Shown: positions 61,301 to 64,000 of the stretch, piece by piece
Layout of the letters: every line of letters starts with the position of its first letter
How positions within the stretch are numbered: the first letter of the stretch is position 1
Origin: Trichomonas vaginalis G3
Lineage: Eukaryota > Parabasalia > Trichomonadida > Trichomonadidae
NCBI RefSeq assembly: GCF_026262505.1
Contig: NC_067208.1
Coordinates: 17,121,962 to 17,185,961 of the forward strand
Direction: 5' to 3'
Length of the DNA: 64,000 nucleotides
The notes under the pieces: generated by a model
Databases searched by the model: none
Told to the model about the DNA's origin: nothing
Seen by the model: only the letters and a program-made list of their open reading frames with translations
Made by a program: the position numbers and the translations under genes

Positions 61301-62169
61301 CTATATGGTCTCTTTTTTGGTTTGCCTTTCTTTACATCTGACATCGTTAAGCCTTCATATTCTGTTAAATCATACATCTTTATTTCAGTAAGATTCTTTA
61401 TGTTTGTCAAGAAGAAGTCATAGTGCATTTCAACAATACCTGCAGCATTTGCTTCTATCTCTGATATAAAGTTCTCCTTCAAGAGCTGATGTAGTAATGT
61501 TCCAATATTATTGAGGTTTAACGTAGAACATTCATACTTTCCACCAAGTTTATAACATACCATCCATCTCTGTTGTGAGTTTATTTTAATTTTCTCTAAG
61601 AGTCTCATGAAAACCTTACCGAAATGTTTGTGTAAGTAGTCTCTGTTTGGTTCATCTAAAGCTTCGATGTTAAAGTCAATGAGTCTATTGCCTGACTTCA
61701 CATTTCTCTTCCTATTCTCTTCATCTTTCTTTAACCATCTCTCACCTTCTTTTGGTTTGTCGTCAATGGAACGAATGACATCGTTAGCTTTGCGAACTTG
61801 TTCTATAGCACTTTTAAACATCTCTCTTCTCTGTTGTTTCAGTGTGTCGTCTCTTCTTCTTGTTTCACCAACGTTTGCATTTGTTATGTCAAACATTTCT
61901 CTTCTTACTTCATGAGGTACTGAACGTCTATGATATAAGTCAATAGCAACGTCATTTAAAGGAAATGCTCTTGCATGGACTTCGTCCTCGCCGCGTTGCG
62001 GCTTTATGAACTCATGAATTCTATCATAACTTATTGCACCATTATAGTCTTTAATGAAGTCAGCGAGTGCTTTTTTGTTTGTTGCGTAATGTTTTGCAAC
62101 ATCTATGTTAGCTTCTGTAAGAAGTTGTTTTATTTCCGAGTGTTCTAACTTAGACAACTTCCGATACAT
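58392..62169 (-). pseudogene. N-extended protein-primed DNA polymerase B (A3), broken
   Basis: From MYRKLSKLEHSEIKQLLTEA to the polymerase end. All exonuclease and palm motifs described for A1 are readable, with motif C YSDTDSMH as in A2. The extreme end (TTKTSFIRKLKF) is the A1 version behind an A2-type SCQPCFEEKF. About three breaks. The in-frame mini-repeat lies near 61974-62000. Confidence 0.85.
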
Positions 62170-62259
62170 TTTTAGTAGGAAATAAAAAAATATTTTTTGA
62201 AAAAATTAGATTAGATTTTTTTTAAGTTATTTTCAAAATAATTTAATATTTTTATTTTA

Positions 62260-62733
62260 ATGAAACACATGCAAGATTGCAAGTTCTTTTCATACAATGC
62301 TCTCGCTACTGCCATCAAGAATGAGTTCAATAATGCTTCAAATGTTAATGTTATCTTTAACAAGAAGTTTGTGAAAGAATCTAAGTTTGGTCAGTATGTC
62401 AGACCATTAGCTATCGTCATTGACCGCAAACGTTATACTTCACAAGAGTTAGCAGTAGTTTTGAAACAAAAGAGTTTCTTCGTGAATGTCAAAGATACTC
62501 ATTATACTGTTATAAAGAACTCTAATATTGACTTCTTCAGTATTGTTTTAAATCTTTCCGAACAGAAAGAATATAAGAAGGGTGAAACATCTGTGAAATA
62601 TTATCCTTCATCTCTGAAGACAATAACGAACAAAGATGTTATACAGAAATTCTTACCAAAGGTTGAAGAAGCTTCTATTGACATTGACGAAGGAAGTGAA
62701 ATGGTTGAAGAAATAGACCCTGAAGCTATTTAA
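62260..62733 (+). CDS. Unrecognised 157-aa protein (A3)
   Basis: A mixed alpha/beta N-terminal half (KHMQDCKFFSYNALATAIKN, LAIVIDRKRYTSQELAVVLK) and an acidic tail (SIDIDEGSEMVEEIDPEAI). Divergent from the PolB locus with ~90 bases of AT-rich DNA between starts, which suggests early co-expression with replication genes. No family is recognised. The acidic tail is a feature of DNA-mimic or single-strand-binding-type proteins, but no such motif is clear. Confidence 0.6.
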   Translation: MKHMQDCKFFSYNALATAIKNEFNNASNVNVIFNKKFVKESKFGQYVRPLAIVIDRKRYTSQELAVVLKQKSFFVNVKDTHYTVIKNSNIDFFSIVLNLSEQKEYKKGETSVKYYPSSLKTITNKDVIQKFLPKVEEASIDIDEGSEMVEEIDPEAI

Positions 62734-62744
62734 GCAAAAATATA

Positions 62745-62876
62745 TTTTAGGTGAAGAGGTGAGATCTCACCCGTTTTTTCACCTCTTTTTTCACCTCATT
62801 CTCTCTTCGTTAATGTTGTCGTGACTTCTTCGTTAATGTTGTCGTGACTTCTTCGTTAATGTTGTCGTGACTTCAT
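62745..62876. repeat. AGATCT palindrome and 23-bp tandem repeat (A3)
   Basis: ggtgagatctcacc at 62758-62771 with flanking ttttttcacctc repeats, then three copies of tcttcgttaatgttgtcgtg (+act) at 62805-62873. In A2 the same interval holds the 71-aa gene instead. Confidence 0.8.
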
Positions 62877-63718
62877 TCTTCCTCTTTGAAGTTATCGAAA
62901 TATTCTGTTATTTTTTCCTTCAGTAATGTTAAGTCTTCTTTGAATGTAAGTATTGTGCAACCTTTGATGTCATAGTGTGTTTGAGGAAGAGTATTTTTGA
63001 CAATTTCCTTTATTTGCTCATTCGGTGTCATTGAAATTGGTAAGTTTTCACGATAGAACCAGTTTCTGTCAGATTTGTAAATCTTAGCAAGGTCATAAAA
63101 GCTTTTGTTGTTTCTTCTGACTAAATGCAACATAACCATATCTCTGTCTTCTTCTTTCTCCAACTCTTCAGTATATATCATATACTTATAACTCTTTTCC
63201 TTTCCTTTTGGTACTGAACGCGGTATTCTTTTCTGTATGCTTTTGTCTTTGGATTCAATGACTTCATCTTTTGCTTGAAGTTTCTTTTCCATCTCTCCAC
63301 GTTCTGCTTTATATAGTTCATCTAACATCATGAAAATATAACAAGCATAACGAGGTGAAGCCCATATTGCTACAGCGTTTACTAAAAGTCTATGAACATA
63401 ATAACCTTTCAAACCAGGAGCCAAATTCTTGCGATTTTCGTACGGAATCTCTTCTCTCGGTTTTCCGAGGGAAGCAATCATATGAGGAAATTCTTCTAAA
63501 AGTTCTTTTGTCTGTTGGTTTTCAAACCAATGATATGCTTGTTTTGTAGAACGAAGAGCATTCATTATACTTTGCATTTGGTACATGTCATCTTTGACTG
63601 AACGAATGAGACGTAACTGTTTGTTATACTGTATGTACTCGTATTCTTCATTTATGGCTTCATGAACGATAGCAATTGTTGTGTTCTCTGATGTTGTCAT
63701 TACTGTCTTTACATACAA
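62873..63718 (-). CDS. KilA-N domain protein (A3), 281 aa
   Basis: A DNA-binding, probably regulatory protein. The KilA-N domain spans about residues 20-135: YEYIQYNKQLRLIRSVKDDM and AYHWFENQQTKELLEE, then GLKGYYVHRLLVNAVAIWAS and PRYACYIFMMLDELY. A charged coiled coil (about 140-165) and a C-terminal domain (YTEELEKEEDRDMVMLHLVR, then NWFYRENLPI) like those following KilA-N in large DNA viruses complete it. It looks whole. Its upstream leader is nearly the same as that of the element-B KilA-N gene. Confidence 0.8.
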   Translation of the reverse strand: MYVKTVMTTSENTTIAIVHEAINEEYEYIQYNKQLRLIRSVKDDMYQMQSIMNALRSTKQAYHWFENQQTKELLEEFPHMIASLGKPREEIPYENRKNLAPGLKGYYVHRLLVNAVAIWASPRYACYIFMMLDELYKAERGEMEKKLQAKDEVIESKDKSIQKRIPRSVPKGKEKSYKYMIYTEELEKEEDRDMVMLHLVRRNNKSFYDLAKIYKSDRNWFYRENLPISMTPNEQIKEIVKNTLPQTHYDIKGCTILTFKEDLTLLKEKITEYFDNFKEEE

Positions 63719-63788
63719 AATAAAAAAATAAATAAAAATAAAACTAACTTTATTTTCTGACTTTCACAAAAGACCAAAAATAAACGCT
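63719..63788. promoter_or_regulatory. KilA-N upstream leader shared with element B
   Basis: tacatacaaaataaaaaaat, aaaataaaactaactttatt and ctgactttcac match 39691-39745 (tacatacaaaataaaaaaat, aaactaactttatttt, ggactgcatc). Such likeness between otherwise distant families suggests a shared control site or exchange. Confidence 0.55.
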
Positions 63789-64000
63789 TTACATGTATTT
63801 TTCAGCAACTTCGTCAAATAATTTTATAGCTTTATCTATCTCATCTACTTCAAACGTTTCTTTACCTTTCGTGGGAGCACCATACATTTTCTCAAAAACT
63901 TCAAGCAGTTCTGTTTCAGCAGCTCTCATATCATTAACAAACACAACCTTGACTCTATTGACTGTACTGTCATATCTTTGAGTTATATTATATGTCCTTC
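63789..64000 (-). CDS. Fibre protein C-terminus (A3), cut by the window edge
   Basis: The frame is open from the window edge and ends KLFDEVAEKYM. It includes VVFVNDMRAAETELLEVFEK, helical and acidic. It is the C-terminal part of the gene whose N-terminal part is at 14987 in A2, judged from position and from the degraded match at 16080-16270. Confidence 0.55.
   Translation of the reverse strand, partial: RTYNITQRYDSTVNRVKVVFVNDMRAAETELLEVFEKMYGAPTKGKETFEVDEIDKAIKLFDEVAEKYM

Larger units (their letters stand above)
53674..64000 (-). mobile_element. Polinton A3 (family A), reverse orientation, runs off the window
   Basis: Starts AGTTAGTATG at 53674, inside the minisatellite. Internal genes from the KDG protein to KilA-N are near-identical to A1/A2, but the terminal ~600 bp, including the TIR gene and terminal hairpin, belong to a different subfamily. 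Looks recent. About nine breaks in the visible part. The left end lies outside the window, so its target duplication cannot be checked. Confidence 0.92.

Noticed and set aside
1-64000. tRNA, rRNA or host housekeeping genes
   Set aside because: No recognisable conserved core of any such gene was seen on reading both strands; a covariance-model scan was not possible here.

Overview
The window is AT-rich eukaryotic DNA made almost wholly of integrated virus-like elements of the Polinton/Maverick class. No host housekeeping gene, rRNA, tRNA or CRISPR array can be seen. Many near-identical Maverick copies, a pogo/Jerky-like DDE transposase relic and minisatellites fit a parabasalid genome such as Trichomonas vaginalis. 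That host call is inference from known Maverick abundance there; nothing in the window proves it. One run of exactly 100 Ns (15635-15734) shows this is a scaffold with an assembly gap.

Layout. (1) Element A1, the right half of a family-A Polinton, runs from the window start to 7641. (2) A 1.2-kb spacer (7642-8841) holds a transposase-like relic and a perfect hairpin. (3) Element A2 (8842-26470) is a family-A copy with both ends, ~613-bp terminal inverted repeats (TIRs) and a TAGTT duplication. (4) A minisatellite and fold-back repeats fill 26497-28659. (5) Element B (28666-48866) is a different, distant Polinton family with 315-bp TIRs and a perfect 6-bp TTGTTT target duplication. (6) 49592-50735 is an array of about eighteen consecutive stem-loops. 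(7) 51170-52059 is a broken DDE transposase, followed by a 1.5-kb, 21-bp heptad-coding minisatellite. (8) Element A3, a third family-A copy in reverse orientation, starts at 53674 and runs off the window.

Family A encodes a protein-primed PolB with an N-terminal extension, a genome-packaging ATPase, a double jelly-roll major capsid protein, penton-like minor capsid proteins, collagen-like and phage-like fibres, a KilA-N protein, a one-span membrane protein and several small basic or coiled-coil proteins. Family B has the same replication and capsid logic but adds a recognisable retroviral-type integrase, a Prim-Pol/SF3 helicase, an HNH module inside PolB, a phage tail-collar fibre and two paralogous amphipathic peptides. 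A1 and A2 look mostly whole apart from the A2 region next to the assembly gap; A3 has several breaks and B about twenty.

The most unusual signals are these. A ~26-bp double-hairpin mini-repeat is inserted in frame in unrelated genes of both families, with compensating stem changes. The terminal hairpin of family A changes sequence together with a small protein encoded inside the TIR. Iteron-bearing 117-bp repeats flank the primase-helicase in opposite orientations. The stem-loop array at 49.6-50.7 kb has no explanation from known features.
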